DNA of 64,000 nucleotides from Aureimonas pseudogalii (GTDB lineage: Bacteria; Pseudomonadota; Alphaproteobacteria; Rhizobiales; Rhizobiaceae): assembly GCF_014196835.1 (NCBI RefSeq), contig NZ_JACIEK010000012.1, positions 1 to 64,000 on the forward strand, given 5' to 3'. The notes beneath the pieces are model-generated. The model made no database searches. It saw only the letters and a list, made by a program, of their open reading frames with translations, and was not told where the DNA came from. The position numbers were made by a program, and so were the translations under genes. Below, piece after piece: positions 16,832 through 25,601 of the stretch. How positions within the stretch are numbered: position 1 is the first letter of the stretch; every line of letters begins with the position of its first letter.

Positions 16832-18136
16832 TTACGTATATAGGCGCCGGGAGCGTTTGAGACTGTCAGCGAGGGCGGAGGCTACGGCTGGGCATTCGCT
16901 TTCGACAAGATTGGCGACACCAATACGCACTGCCGGCTTGCTTTTAATGCGGAACACCTCGCCTGCCTGAATAGACCAGCCACGAGATAGCATGGCCTGA
17001 ACAACATCGCCTTCTCGCTCGACGGGAACCCAGACGTGCAGGCCGGATGAGCCGAATGCTTCGATGCCGTTGGAGGCAAGCTGCTCGATCAGGGATCGAC
17101 GACGTGCCTCGTAGCTGCGCGCTGCGGCCCTCATGAGAGCGGTGGTTTCGGGTGCTGACCACATCTCATAGGCGAGACGCTGGAGTATATGGCTGACCCA
17201 CCGTGGGCCTAGCGCTTGCTGATCCCGGACCCGGGCGATGGTTACGCTGTCACCGGCAGCCAAGGCGAGCCGAAGATCAGGCCCGAGGAACTTAGAAACC
17301 GATCGGATCGTCATCCAAGGCCGCTTCTCCGGATCGGAGGGTGCGGAACTGACCGGCAACGCACCGGACACTTCGCCAGCGTGATCGTCTTCCAATAGGA
17401 GAACGCCTGGATTCACATCGAGAACTTGACCAAGTTCGGCAGCTCGATCAGCTGTCATCCGCCTGCCACTCGGATTTTGCGCGCGCGGTGTCAGCACGAC
17501 TGCGCAGGCGCCTTTTTTCACGGCGTCTGACAATGAGTCGGGTCGAACGCCATCCTCGTCCATCTGCAACGCGATGATCGGAAATTCCATCGCCCGAAGC
17601 AGGTGCAATACGGAAACGTAACCGGGATCCTCCACGGCCACCGCACTTTCGGGAGATAGGCGAGCACGCAATGCCCGTTCGATCGCATCGATCGATCCGG
17701 AGATGACCGCGATCTCGGTCGCCGGCAAACCATCGGCGACGAAGCGTGAGCGTCCGAAGGAAACGAGACGCTCCTCGTCGTCAGCCATCTCGTACCCGCC
17801 AGGGGCGTGCGCAAGGTGGCCAAGATAGGCATCGAGCCGTGGCAGGAATTGTGGATCGACGTTGCCAGACGCCAGGTCTCTTACGTCCAAGGGATGGCTT
17901 ACGCTTTCACTCGGTATCAACGCTACGCGCGAGCCTTGCCGGCCAGCTCCTATGATCAGCCCTGCGTCACGAAGCCTTGAGTATGCCGAGGTTACCGTAT
18001 TTCGATTCACGCCCAGCCGATCCGCGACTTCGCGAACAGGCGGCAATTGCTCGCCCGCTTCAATCTGACCTTGGCGAATCGCAATCTCCAGATTGCGGGC
18101 GATCTCAGCCGATGTCCGCCCTTCCAGTATGTCCAT
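16832..18136 (-). CDS. MocR-type regulator (GntR HTH plus aminotransferase fold)
   Basis: This 434-residue protein has an N-terminal GntR winged helix (GQIEAGEQLPPVREVADRLGVNRNTVTSAYSRLRDAGL) and a fold-type I aminotransferase-like domain. The latter includes the PLP-lysine segment RSVSKFLGPDLRLA and the NPSGRRM motif. MocR regulators use PLP (or its imines) as effector and often control vitamin B6 or amino-acid genes. The start at 18136 follows a clear GAGGAG; the longer reading upstream lacks one. It is divergent from the diiron oxygenase operon across a 435-base region with repeated TGGCAT motifs, so control of that operon is likely. It resembles PtsJ-like members, but the symbol is not certain. 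Confidence 0.85.
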   Translation of the reverse strand: MDILEGRTSAEIARNLEIAIRQGQIEAGEQLPPVREVADRLGVNRNTVTSAYSRLRDAGLIIGAGRQGSRVALIPSESVSHPLDVRDLASGNVDPQFLPRLDAYLGHLAHAPGGYEMADDEERLVSFGRSRFVADGLPATEIAVISGSIDAIERALRARLSPESAVAVEDPGYVSVLHLLRAMEFPIIALQMDEDGVRPDSLSDAVKKGACAVVLTPRAQNPSGRRMTADRAAELGQVLDVNPGVLLLEDDHAGEVSGALPVSSAPSDPEKRPWMTIRSVSKFLGPDLRLALAAGDSVTIARVRDQQALGPRWVSHILQRLAYEMWSAPETTALMRAAARSYEARRRSLIEQLASNGIEAFGSSGLHVWVPVEREGDVVQAMLSRGWSIQAGEVFRIKSKPAVRIGVANLVESECPAVASALADSLKRSRRLYT

Positions 18137-18571
18137 CTTCGCTCCTCGACAACACATTCCAAGCGCTTTGCTCAATCAATTGGCATAGGTCAATTTTGTT
18201 GACGTCGTCTCTACGCCTCTTTGCGCTGTGATGCGAGCCTAGAGCAGAAAACGATTTGTAACGCGGCCTGTCCCACCCTGACCGCGGGTGATTCCTATGG
18301 AATATAAGTACCTAAACGCCCGGTCAAAAGGTGCTTTCGCCGGTTGCGGTATGTCGCTCGCCCGCTGTCAAACCGACTGGCTGAGCGGTCTCCATTACCT
18401 ACGAGGTCGCAGCAGGGATACTTTTCCCATCAGCTTATGTGGACATGGCCCTTCAGTTTTGGCATGGGCCATTTTGCCATGATGCTTATGCCATTAAGCG
18501 AGTCGCGGGCTTCCCTCGGCGATCGTGAAGTCTAGCGAGGCCAATGAGCAGAAGGCAGGAGGGTATGAACC
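18137..18571. promoter_or_regulatory. Divergent control region with TGGCAT operator-like repeats
   Basis: This region without a gene separates the MocR gene from the oxygenase operon. TTGGCAT occurs at 18180-18186 and 18459-18465, TTGCCAT at 18474-18480 and TATGCCA at 18487-18493, forming direct and inverted half-sites near both start points. AGGAGG lies at about 18556-18561 before the oxygenase ATG. Between roughly 18240 and 18450 I see no coding frame or strong structure. The operator role is inferred from position and repetition. Confidence 0.45.
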
Positions 18572-19537
18572 ATGGATGCAAGTCTGATTGGATATGACCA
18601 CCACGACGAGCCGTCACAGTCGCGGCAGTTGCTTCTTCGGATCAGCGAGAGCTGGAACACGCGAGCCAAGGTTCGCCGAGAGGCGCTTGATCTCACATTC
18701 GAGCCAGCACGGGACGATTTTCTCGAAACCCTGCTCCCATTCCATCAGCACCCACTTTATCAAGCGTTGAGCGAATGCGACCGGCAGCGCATCCTGTCGT
18801 GCGGCTGGCTGATCTACAACGACAAGACGGTTGCCATCGAAACTGCCATCGTCACACCGAGTTGCAACGACGCTCTCGAAGGACGCATTCCTGGCTTGGA
18901 AGGCGGGCTGATGCGAAAGCTGGTCTGCGAGACGCTGGTGGATGAGGCCTATCATCTCCTGCTGGTCGAGAATGCCAGCCGCATCACACGGCATTATCGC
19001 GGATTGGGCGACATTCGCATTCCGACCTTCAACCTCGTTCGCTTCATGGAAGAAGCGAAAGCCGGCTGCTCCGAGGGCTGGCAGCGCACGCTTGTTCAGT
19101 TGGCTACCTCCGTCGTGTCGGAAATCTTCGTCAGCGACTATCTGCATCAGCTATCCGACTGCCATACGATCCAGACACTGAACCGCGCCACCGTTGCCGC
19201 GCACCGTCACGATGAACTGGCTCACAGCAAGGTCTTCACCGGCCTCGCCGAAACCTTCTATCCCGCCTTGGATCGCAAACAGCAGGCATTCTTCGCCGAG
19301 GTTCTGCCCAAACCGATCGAGTGGTTCGCCGACATGGAGTTGGACATCTGGGATGACGTCTTAGCGCAATTGGGCATTGTGCAGGGTCGGACGATCGTTG
19401 CCGACTGCCGCCCGATGAATGCCAATGCTGTCCGGCGGGTCGATTATTCAGGCGTCGTGAATCTCGGGCGCAACATCGGCGTCTTCGACACGATGAACGG
19501 GCGGGATAGTTTCGGACTTCTGGGAATCGCAGCCTGA
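18572..19537 (+). CDS. AurF-type diiron N-oxygenase
   Basis: This 321-residue protein shows all seven AurF diiron ligands with near-identical spacing: Glu90, Glu125 and His128 (DEAYH), Glu184 (VVSEIF), His211, Glu215 and His218 (HRHDELAH). AurF-family enzymes are soluble diiron oxygenases that oxidise amines, such as p-aminobenzoate, to hydroxylamine and nitro products, mostly in natural-product pathways. The substrate here cannot be read from the sequence. A rubredoxin and a FAD reductase gene follow, supplying electrons from NAD(P)H. The ATG follows AGGAGG by about ten bases; a nearer ATG in another frame runs quickly to a stop. The transcription unit diverges from a MocR regulator. Confidence 0.85.
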   Translation: MDASLIGYDHHDEPSQSRQLLLRISESWNTRAKVRREALDLTFEPARDDFLETLLPFHQHPLYQALSECDRQRILSCGWLIYNDKTVAIETAIVTPSCNDALEGRIPGLEGGLMRKLVCETLVDEAYHLLLVENASRITRHYRGLGDIRIPTFNLVRFMEEAKAGCSEGWQRTLVQLATSVVSEIFVSDYLHQLSDCHTIQTLNRATVAAHRHDELAHSKVFTGLAETFYPALDRKQQAFFAEVLPKPIEWFADMELDIWDDVLAQLGIVQGRTIVADCRPMNANAVRRVDYSGVVNLGRNIGVFDTMNGRDSFGLLGIAA

Positions 19538-19566
19538 AGCCTCGCTGAAATGCTGGAGACGATATC

Positions 19567-19761
19567 ATGATCGCCAATGTCCAGGCAGACTATATGCTCC
19601 CGATCTATGCCTGCATCCTATGCGAATATGTATATGATGAAAAAATGGGTTTACCTGAAGAAGGTATTCCTCCCGGCACCGCATGGAAAGATATCCCAGA
19701 AGACTGGTGCTGCCCGGATTGCGGCGCCACGAAGCATGATTTCGTGGTCAAGGATTACTGA
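19567..19761 (+). CDS. Rubredoxin
   Basis: A 64-residue protein with the two CxxC iron ligands of rubredoxin: [12 protein letters not shown] and [13 protein letters not shown], with the usual [15 protein letters not shown] between them. The N-terminal extension of about ten residues is short. Rubredoxin is a one-electron cytosolic carrier. It lies 29 bases after the AurF-like gene and before a pyridine-nucleotide-dependent reductase, so it most likely feeds the diiron enzyme, as alkane hydroxylase rubredoxins do for their oxygenase. Confidence 0.92.
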   Translation: MIANVQADYMLPIYACILCEYVYDEKMGLPEEGIPPGTAWKDIPEDWCCPDCGATKHDFVVKDY

Positions 19762-19855
19762 AATCGCGGCAGAGCCTCCGGAGGCGGAAGATCTATCTCG
19801 TGGCATTGCGATGCCGCCCGCCATCCATCGGGCGGGATCGATCTACGGAATCCAT

Positions 19856-21091
19856 ATGACCATGCAATTCGATATTATAATCGTAGGCGGCGGCCACGGG
19901 GGTGCCCACACCGCAGTCGCGTTGAGGCAATCCGGTTTCAAGGGAAGCATCGCGATCCTGACTGCCGAAGCAGATGCGCCCTACGAACGACCACCGCTGT
20001 CCAAGGAGTATCTCGCAGGTCGCAAGCCGTTCGAACGACTCCTGATCCGTCCCCCGGAATTCTGGGCGGACCGTGCTGTAACACTCCGCACTCACGAGCG
20101 TGTCGTCGCGATCGACGCGGCGAGGAGACAGGTCACCACCGAAAGCGGTGTCAATTTCGGATACGGTGATCTCGTATGGGCCGCAGGCGGCGAAGCGCGA
20201 CGCTTAAGCTGCGGTGGTCACGACCTAGATGGGGTTCATACGGTTCGGACCAGAGCGGATGTTGACCGGCTGCACCGGGACATGGCGATCAGCGAACGGG
20301 TGATCATTGCCGGAGGTGGCTATATCGGCCTCGAAACGGCGGCAACCCTTACCGGGTTGGGGAAGCAGGTCACCGTCATTGAAGCCAGTCCGCGCCTTCT
20401 GTCGCGTGTCGCCGGGCCATCTATTTCGCGGTTCGTAGAACGCGAGCATCGCTCCAACGGCATCGATGTCCGACTTTCGAGTGTGATTGATCGTGTCGAG
20501 GGAGTTGCCGGGCGGGCATGTCGCGTTGTGCTGGCGGATGGCGAGTCGTTGTCAGCCGATCTCGTGATCGTCGGCATCGGCATCGATCCGGTAGTCGAGC
20601 CGCTTCGCATAGTCGGTGCGGCCACCGGAAATGGCGTGATCGTTGACGAACTCGGAATGACGATGCTTCCCAATATCCATGCGATAGGCGACTGCGCGCT
20701 TCAGCCCCATCCTTTCGCATCGGGTCGCTTGATCCGGATCGAGTCGGTGCAGAACGCCGTCGAGATGTCGGGAACCGTCGCGAGGGCGCTCTGCGGTGAG
20801 GCTCCTGTTGCCCGTAGTGTTCCATGGTTCTGGTCGCACCAGAACGACCTGCGGCTCCAAACGATCGGCTTCGCGCTCGACCACGACAGAGAGGTGATCC
20901 ATGGCAACATGGCGGATGGGCGCTTTTCTGTCGCCTATGTGCGAGACGACCATGTGATTGCGATCGACTGCGTCAATGATCCCAGGTCCTTCGTGGAGGC
21001 TCGCTCACTATTCTCGGCGCCAACTGAAAATCAACGACTCGATCAGCGCTTCCTGATCAGCACATCGGAGACGACCAGCACAGAGAGATAG
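19856..21091 (+). CDS. FAD-dependent rubredoxin/ferredoxin reductase
   Basis: This 411-residue flavoprotein has an N-terminal FAD-binding GGGHGGAHTAVALR (residues 9-22), the PYERPPLSKEYL motif, a NAD(P)H-binding IIAGGGYIGLETAATL (about 145-160) and the second FAD motif IHAIGDCA (about 275). A reductase C-terminal domain follows (FWSHQNDLRLQTIGF). It belongs to the oxygenase-coupled NADH-ferredoxin/rubredoxin reductase family. The start MTMQFDIIIVGGG is placed at 19856 because the preceding frame overlaps rubredoxin and is not protein-like. It closes a three-gene unit (oxygenase, rubredoxin, reductase) and converges with the LysR gene nine bases away. Confidence 0.9.
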   Translation: MTMQFDIIIVGGGHGGAHTAVALRQSGFKGSIAILTAEADAPYERPPLSKEYLAGRKPFERLLIRPPEFWADRAVTLRTHERVVAIDAARRQVTTESGVNFGYGDLVWAAGGEARRLSCGGHDLDGVHTVRTRADVDRLHRDMAISERVIIAGGGYIGLETAATLTGLGKQVTVIEASPRLLSRVAGPSISRFVEREHRSNGIDVRLSSVIDRVEGVAGRACRVVLADGESLSADLVIVGIGIDPVVEPLRIVGAATGNGVIVDELGMTMLPNIHAIGDCALQPHPFASGRLIRIESVQNAVEMSGTVARALCGEAPVARSVPWFWSHQNDLRLQTIGFALDHDREVIHGNMADGRFSVAYVRDDHVIAIDCVNDPRSFVEARSLFSAPTENQRLDQRFLISTSETTSTER

Positions 21092-21100
21092 AGGGGTTAG

Positions 21101-21706
21101 TCACCTCCGATCGGCAGTGTAGATCTGTTCTTGACCTCCAATCGTTCCGCCGGAGAAGAGACAGATCAAAGGGTTTCCGTCGAACTTGCCAAAGAGATCG
21201 ATCAATTCGGCGCCTTTACTCTTGGACCTTTCAAGAACGATCCCGCATTGCGCGTCGCGCGCAACCGGGAGCAGGGCTAAATCAATCGGAGATGTTCGCA
21301 GGGCTGTGAGAAGCGCTTCGATGATGGCTATCAAAACGCTTGGGGTTATTTCTGCCAAGTCCGCAAGGGAGATCTCGTCAGCGACGTTATCAGTATCGAT
21401 TGCTGGATCTGTGTCCGGACATTTCGATCGCCTCTCCTCGCGCAGCAACGTGAATGAAACGTCACGCGCTCGAGTCAGACAGTCGAGCGCCTCACGAGCG
21501 TGTGCGATGAACCCCTGACCGGAAGCGGTTACCTGAACCCCGCCGCTGCTCCGCACGAAGATCTTGACGTCCAGCATCGCCTCCAGATCCCGAATGCGTC
21601 GGCTGACGGAGGAGGGGCGAACCCCGAGCGCCCCGGCCGCGCGCCGGAAACTGCCATGGTCGGCGGCAGCGAGTGCGCAGCGGAGATGGCGTAGCTCGAT
21701 GGTCAC
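21101..21706 (-). CDS. Short LysR-type regulator
   Basis: This 201-residue protein has a standard LysR winged helix (LRHLRCALAAADHGSFRRAAGALGVRPSSVSRRIRDLEAML). The effector-binding part is much shorter than the usual ~200 residues, and the last 100 residues (ALLPVARDAQCGIVLERSKSKGAELIDLFGKF) only weakly resemble the family. It may be a truncated regulator that still binds DNA. Its start overlaps the pyridoxal kinase stop (ATGA), making it the last gene of the minus-strand B6 operon. Confidence 0.75.
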   Translation of the reverse strand: MTIELRHLRCALAAADHGSFRRAAGALGVRPSSVSRRIRDLEAMLDVKIFVRSSGGVQVTASGQGFIAHAREALDCLTRARDVSFTLLREERRSKCPDTDPAIDTDNVADEISLADLAEITPSVLIAIIEALLTALRTSPIDLALLPVARDAQCGIVLERSKSKGAELIDLFGKFDGNPLICLFSGGTIGGQEQIYTADRR

Positions 21707-22521
21707 ATGCGGTCCGGGCGCATCTTCTCGATCACCACCATTTCGGCGCGGCCCTCGGCAGCCGTCCGCCGAAGAACGTCGTTCATTCGCTCAACGGCTC
21801 CCGCTGCTGCCGTGGGTAGCGAACGACCCTCTCCCAGAGCGCCGATCATGAAGGCCGTCAGCAGGTCACCCGTCCCGGCAGGCCGGATGTCCAGACGGCG
21901 CGACCGAAGGAAGGTCATGCCGTCCGGCTCACAAACGACCGTCGTCAGTTCGTCGGCCCGTTCGCCGACGAAGTGGCAACCTGTCACAACGGCGCGCGGG
22001 CAGCCAGCCACTACCAGACGAGAACGGGCACCCGCGAGGTCCTCTCGCGTCGCGATCGACCTTCCCGTCAGCAGTTCCAGTTCGAACTGGTTCGGCGTGA
22101 CAATGTCGGCGGCCGGCACAAGGCGGCCAGCGAATACCTCAAGGATGCCGTTGGCGACATAGACGCCGGTATCGCTGTCGCCCATTACGGGATCGCAGAC
22201 ATAGGTGAGCTTCGGGTTGTGTGCCTTCGCGCGTGCCACGAAATCCGCAACAACCTCGGCGATCGCCGCCGATCCGAGATAGCCGGTTACGAGGAACGAG
22301 GCTTCCTCGATGATCCCACGCTCCTCGACGCCGAGCAGCAGGTCGGCGACGAGCGCGGCATCGAGCACCTGCCCGCGCATGGTCGGATAGTGCGGGTGGT
22401 TCGACAGAAGCGTGGTCGGCACAGCCGCGACCTCGATGCCCGCCGCCTGCATCGGAAAGACCGCAGCGCTGTTGCCGACATGACCGTGGACGACCTGGCT
22501 CTGGATCGAGATCACCTTCAT
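21703..22521 (-). CDS. pdxY: Pyridoxal kinase
   Basis: The 272-residue protein follows the PdxY/PdxK ribokinase-fold pattern: MKVISIQSQVVHGHVGNSAAVFPMQ at the start, NHPHYPTMRGQ, VCDPVMGDSDTGVYV, DIVTPNQFELELLTG and the catalytic GTGDLLTAFMIGAL. It phosphorylates pyridoxal to PLP in the salvage pathway. The ATG at 22521 gives the canonical N-terminus. It lies between glyA and the short LysR gene, and supplies cofactor for the PLP enzyme and the two PLP-type regulators of this cargo region. It is probably an extra copy carried on the element. Confidence 0.92.
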   Translation of the reverse strand: MKVISIQSQVVHGHVGNSAAVFPMQAAGIEVAAVPTTLLSNHPHYPTMRGQVLDAALVADLLLGVEERGIIEEASFLVTGYLGSAAIAEVVADFVARAKAHNPKLTYVCDPVMGDSDTGVYVANGILEVFAGRLVPAADIVTPNQFELELLTGRSIATREDLAGARSRLVVAGCPRAVVTGCHFVGERADELTTVVCEPDGMTFLRSRRLDIRPAGTGDLLTAFMIGALGEGRSLPTAAAGAVERMNDVLRRTAAEGRAEMVVIEKMRPDRM

Positions 22522-22597
22522 GGCGCATCTTTTCGCAGGCGAAGCTGCCAGGAACAGGCAGGCAGGATGAAACGCTTTGTCGGGCGGCGCATTCTCC

Positions 22598-23875
22598 TCA
22601 CCGTTCGATCGGATGAGAGGCGGTGAGGCGTGCAACAGATCCACGGATACCCGCTTCGTCGACCGATCCGGCACGAACGCCGTTCAACACGGCGAGGATC
22701 AACGTCCCGACCTCTTCGAACTGCGAGATCCCGAAGCCGCGCGAAGTCGCGGCAGGCGTACCTACGCGGATACCCGACGGGCGTGCCGGCGGATGCAGGT
22801 CGAAGGGAATGGCGTTCTTGTTCACGGTCAGCCCGACACGCTCCAAAGCTTCGGCCGCGGTGCGGCCGTCGATGCCGAAAGGCGTCACGTCCACGAGCAG
22901 CAGATGGCAATCGGTACCGCCGGTGACCAGGCGCAGGCCGCCCTCCTGAAGCACGCTGCCGAGCGCCTGCGCATTGTCGATGACTTGCGCAGAGTAGCGT
23001 CGGAAGTCGGCGCCCAGCGCCTCGCCGAAGGCAACCGCCTTTGCGGCGACGACGTGCATCAGAGGCCCCCCCTGGATCCCCGGGAATACCGCCTTATCGA
23101 CGCGGCGCCCGATTTCCTCGTCGTTTGAGAGAATGATGCCACCGCGGGGACCGCGCAGCGTCTTGTGCGTTGTCGAGGTCACGACATGGGCATGCGGAAC
23201 GGGGCTGGGATAGAGGTCCGCTACGATCAGGCCGGCATAGTGGGCGATATCGGCCACGAGGAAAGCGCCGACCTCATCGGCAATGGCGCGAGCACGAGCG
23301 AAGTCGATGCGTCTTGCATAGGCCGATCCTCCCACGAGGATCAGCTTCGGCCGCGTCTGCCGCGCGATCCTGGCGAGATCGTCATAGTCGATGTGTTCGT
23401 CGTCGCGCCGCACCTGGTAGGTCACGGCCTTGAACCAGCGGCCCGACACGGTGACGGGCGAGCCGTGGGTCAGGTGGCCGCCGCAGGCCAGATCGAGGCC
23501 GAGAATCGTATCGCCCGGCTGCAGGAGCGCGAAGAAGACCGCGAGATTGGCACTCGCACCGCTATGCGGCTGAACATTCGCCCAGACGGCGTCGAACAGC
23601 CGGCGAACGCGGTCGATCGCCAATTGCTCGATTCGGTCCGACGGGCCGCACCCCCCATAGTAGCGGCGTTCCGGATAGCCCTCGGCATATTTGTCGGTGA
23701 AGACGGAGCCTTGCGCTGCGCGAACCGCACGGCTGGCGATGTTCTCCGAGGCGATCAGTTCGATGCCGTCATGCTGCCGGGCCTCCTCAGCCTCGATGGC
23801 CATCAGCACTTCGAGGTCGCCAGCAAGCGAGTGAAGATCGAGCGCAGTTTCGACCATGGGTACGGCTGACGTCAT
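22598..23875 (-). CDS. glyA: Serine hydroxymethyltransferase (GlyA paralogue)
   Basis: This 425-residue PLP enzyme carries the main SHMT signatures: [70 protein letters not shown] and the Schiff-base lysine segment [18 protein letters not shown] interconverts serine and glycine with tetrahydrofolate. Because it sits in a B6 operon on an island rather than with housekeeping genes, it may be a specialised paralogue (for example an aldolase or alpha-methylserine enzyme). I cannot tell these apart by eye. The start MTSAVPM at 23875 gives the normal N-terminal length. Confidence 0.88.
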   Translation of the reverse strand: MTSAVPMVETALDLHSLAGDLEVLMAIEAEEARQHDGIELIASENIASRAVRAAQGSVFTDKYAEGYPERRYYGGCGPSDRIEQLAIDRVRRLFDAVWANVQPHSGASANLAVFFALLQPGDTILGLDLACGGHLTHGSPVTVSGRWFKAVTYQVRRDDEHIDYDDLARIARQTRPKLILVGGSAYARRIDFARARAIADEVGAFLVADIAHYAGLIVADLYPSPVPHAHVVTSTTHKTLRGPRGGIILSNDEEIGRRVDKAVFPGIQGGPLMHVVAAKAVAFGEALGADFRRYSAQVIDNAQALGSVLQEGGLRLVTGGTDCHLLLVDVTPFGIDGRTAAEALERVGLTVNKNAIPFDLHPPARPSGIRVGTPAATSRGFGISQFEEVGTLILAVLNGVRAGSVDEAGIRGSVARLTASHPIER

Positions 23876-23895
23876 CGCAAATCCTTCGATATACT

Positions 23896-24597
23896 TTAGG
23901 CAATCGGGGCGGGTGGCGTGCCATCGAGGCGCGGGCTCCAGTCCTCGACGGTTCGGGTGGAAAGGCGGTGTTCCGCGAGACGCCGCCAGCTTTCCGGCAG
24001 TCCTGGCAAGGCGGCCATGCCGGTCAGTTCGCCGCGATCGAGCGGGGCGACGTAGAGGAGGTGCCACAGGCGGTGGAGTGACCAGCCGGGCAGGCGCCGG
24101 TCGAGGAGCAGGAGGGTATCACCCGGTGAGACCAAGCCATCCTCCAGAACGCGATAGTACCAGCCGGTGCGCCCGGTCGTCTGGACGCGCCGCGCCATGT
24201 CGGCGACGCCGAAGCGATGATTGAGCTTCCAGCAGGGCTGCCGGCCCTGCGAGACCTCGATCACCGCGGAGCCGAGCCGGAAGACGTCGCCGATCGCGAC
24301 CGTTTCTTCGGTCAGGCCGAGGGTCGACAGATTCTCGCCGAACGCACCCGGCGCGGCGAGCACGTCGCGCGTCCCGATCTCCCTCAGCCACTTGGCGTAG
24401 TGCTCGAACGGATAATGATGGACAGCTTTGTCGGGGCCGCCATGGCGCTTTCGGTCGCCTTGCGCGTCGCCGGAGAAGCCGTCGCGGCGCAAGCGAACCG
24501 GGGCTTGCACGGGTCGCTTGTCGATACCGCTCGGTATGCGCGTTGGACCGAACGGGCTGATATCGCCGACGAGAAGCGCGCCCAAGACAGTCTTCAT
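23896..24597 (-). CDS. MOSC-domain protein, YiiM-like
   Basis: The 233-residue protein has the MOSC pattern, with [50 protein letters not shown] and [14 protein letters not shown], where the Cys is the putative molybdenum ligand. E. coli YiiM, of this subfamily, uses molybdenum cofactor to reduce N-hydroxylated bases such as 6-hydroxylaminopurine. Its presence next to an AurF-like N-oxygenase suggests handling of N-oxidised compounds, an inference from context. The ATG at 24597 overlaps the amidotransferase stop (ATGA). Confidence 0.85.
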   Translation of the reverse strand: MKTVLGALLVGDISPFGPTRIPSGIDKRPVQAPVRLRRDGFSGDAQGDRKRHGGPDKAVHHYPFEHYAKWLREIGTRDVLAAPGAFGENLSTLGLTEETVAIGDVFRLGSAVIEVSQGRQPCWKLNHRFGVADMARRVQTTGRTGWYYRVLEDGLVSPGDTLLLLDRRLPGWSLHRLWHLLYVAPLDRGELTGMAALPGLPESWRRLAEHRLSTRTVEDWSPRLDGTPPAPIA

Positions 24598-25301
24598 GGC
24601 ACGCGTAGGTCGCCGAGCCATTCGGCGAACATCGCGCGGCCAGCGTCCCGCAGGCGAAGCCCATGGCGCTCGGCGTCTGCCCTCAAGGCTCGCGGATCGA
24701 CGCCGACGGCCGCCAGTTCGTGAGCATGCCCGATCAGCCAGCGTTCGAAACCGGCCGCGGCATCGACTTCCGGGTGGAACTGCACACCCATCACGTTGCG
24801 TCCGTGCGCGAAGGCCTGGTTAGCGCAGACCGCCGTCTCCGCAAGGCGGTCTGCGCCATCGGGAATGTCGAACATGTCGCCATGCCAGTGCAGCACCGGC
24901 ACATCCTTGAGATGACGCAGGACGAACGCTTCGCCTCCCGTGGTCAGGTCCAGGGGAGCGAAGCCGATCTCCTTGGTGCCCGTCGGGCGAACCTTGGCGC
25001 CGAGCGCGGCAGCGATCAGCTGGGCGCCGAGGCAGATGCCGAAGGTCGGGCGATCCGCCGCAAGCCGGGTTCGCAGGAAATCAAGCTCGTCGGCGAGGAA
25101 CGGATAGGTCTCGGTCTCATAGACCCCGACCGGGCCGCCGAGCACGATCACAAGCTCCGTCTTCACCGGTTCCAAGGTCCAGATCTCGTGGACGCCGATG
25201 TCGTAGTAGTGGACCTTGTAGCCGGCGGCCGCGAGCACCGCCTCGAAGGACCCGAGATCCTCGAACGCCACATGGCGCAGCGCCACCGCCGTCTTCAGCA
25301 T
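24594..25301 (-). CDS. Class I glutamine amidotransferase
   Basis: This 235-residue protein is a stand-alone class I glutamine amidotransferase. It has the nucleophile Cys in TFGICLGAQLIAAALG and the His-Glu pair in GVQFHPEVD, with LVIVLGGPVGVYE upstream. It resembles the GMP synthase-like amidotransferases (YfeJ and gamma-glutamyl hydrolase relatives). It may release ammonia for an unknown partner or hydrolyse a glutamyl conjugate. It is coupled to both neighbours (TGATG with the glutaredoxin-like gene, ATGA with the MOSC gene). Confidence 0.85.
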   Translation of the reverse strand: MLKTAVALRHVAFEDLGSFEAVLAAAGYKVHYYDIGVHEIWTLEPVKTELVIVLGGPVGVYETETYPFLADELDFLRTRLAADRPTFGICLGAQLIAAALGAKVRPTGTKEIGFAPLDLTTGGEAFVLRHLKDVPVLHWHGDMFDIPDGADRLAETAVCANQAFAHGRNVMGVQFHPEVDAAAGFERWLIGHAHELAAVGVDPRALRADAERHGLRLRDAGRAMFAEWLGDLRVP

Positions 25302-25540
25302 CAGCGCGACTCCAGCGCCGAGAGGTCGGCTCCGTGGTTGATGTGATAGGCGGCACCATCGATCACGAGAGCCGGGACGGAGCGCACGCCTGCCGCCTTC
25401 GCTTCCGCGACACGAGCCGGAGCCTCGCCGAGGTGGACGCTCTCCACCTCGTAGCGGCTAAGGTCCAAGGCGCCGGCGACGTGCTGCTCCGCATCGACAC
25501 AGACCGGGCAGCCCGCGTGATAGAAGATCGCTTTGGTCAT
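25301..25540 (-). CDS. Glutaredoxin/thioredoxin-like small protein
   Basis: A 79-residue thioredoxin-fold protein with a CPVC redox motif (FYHAGCPVCVDAEQHV) and the conserved cis-proline segment VRSVPALVIDG. It is shorter than glutaredoxin but complete for the fold. It is the first gene of the six-gene minus-strand operon, back to back with a MocR-type regulator. Likely role: thiol redox control or delivery of reducing power to an operon enzyme. Substrate unknown. Confidence 0.8.
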   Translation of the reverse strand: MTKAIFYHAGCPVCVDAEQHVAGALDLSRYEVESVHLGEAPARVAEAKAAGVRSVPALVIDGAAYHINHGADLSALESR

Positions 25541-25601
25541 GATGATCGTCCTTTGGATTGTCGGCGGGAACGATCTATGGCCTACGTTGGTCGTGGCTGG
25601 T

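Noticed and set aside
22598-23875. GlyA paralogue as an L-threonine transaldolase partner of the AurF-like enzyme, as in obafluorin synthesis
   Set aside because: Its motifs are those of ordinary SHMT ([24 protein letters not shown]), whereas transaldolases are more divergent. The idea remains possible but unsupported.
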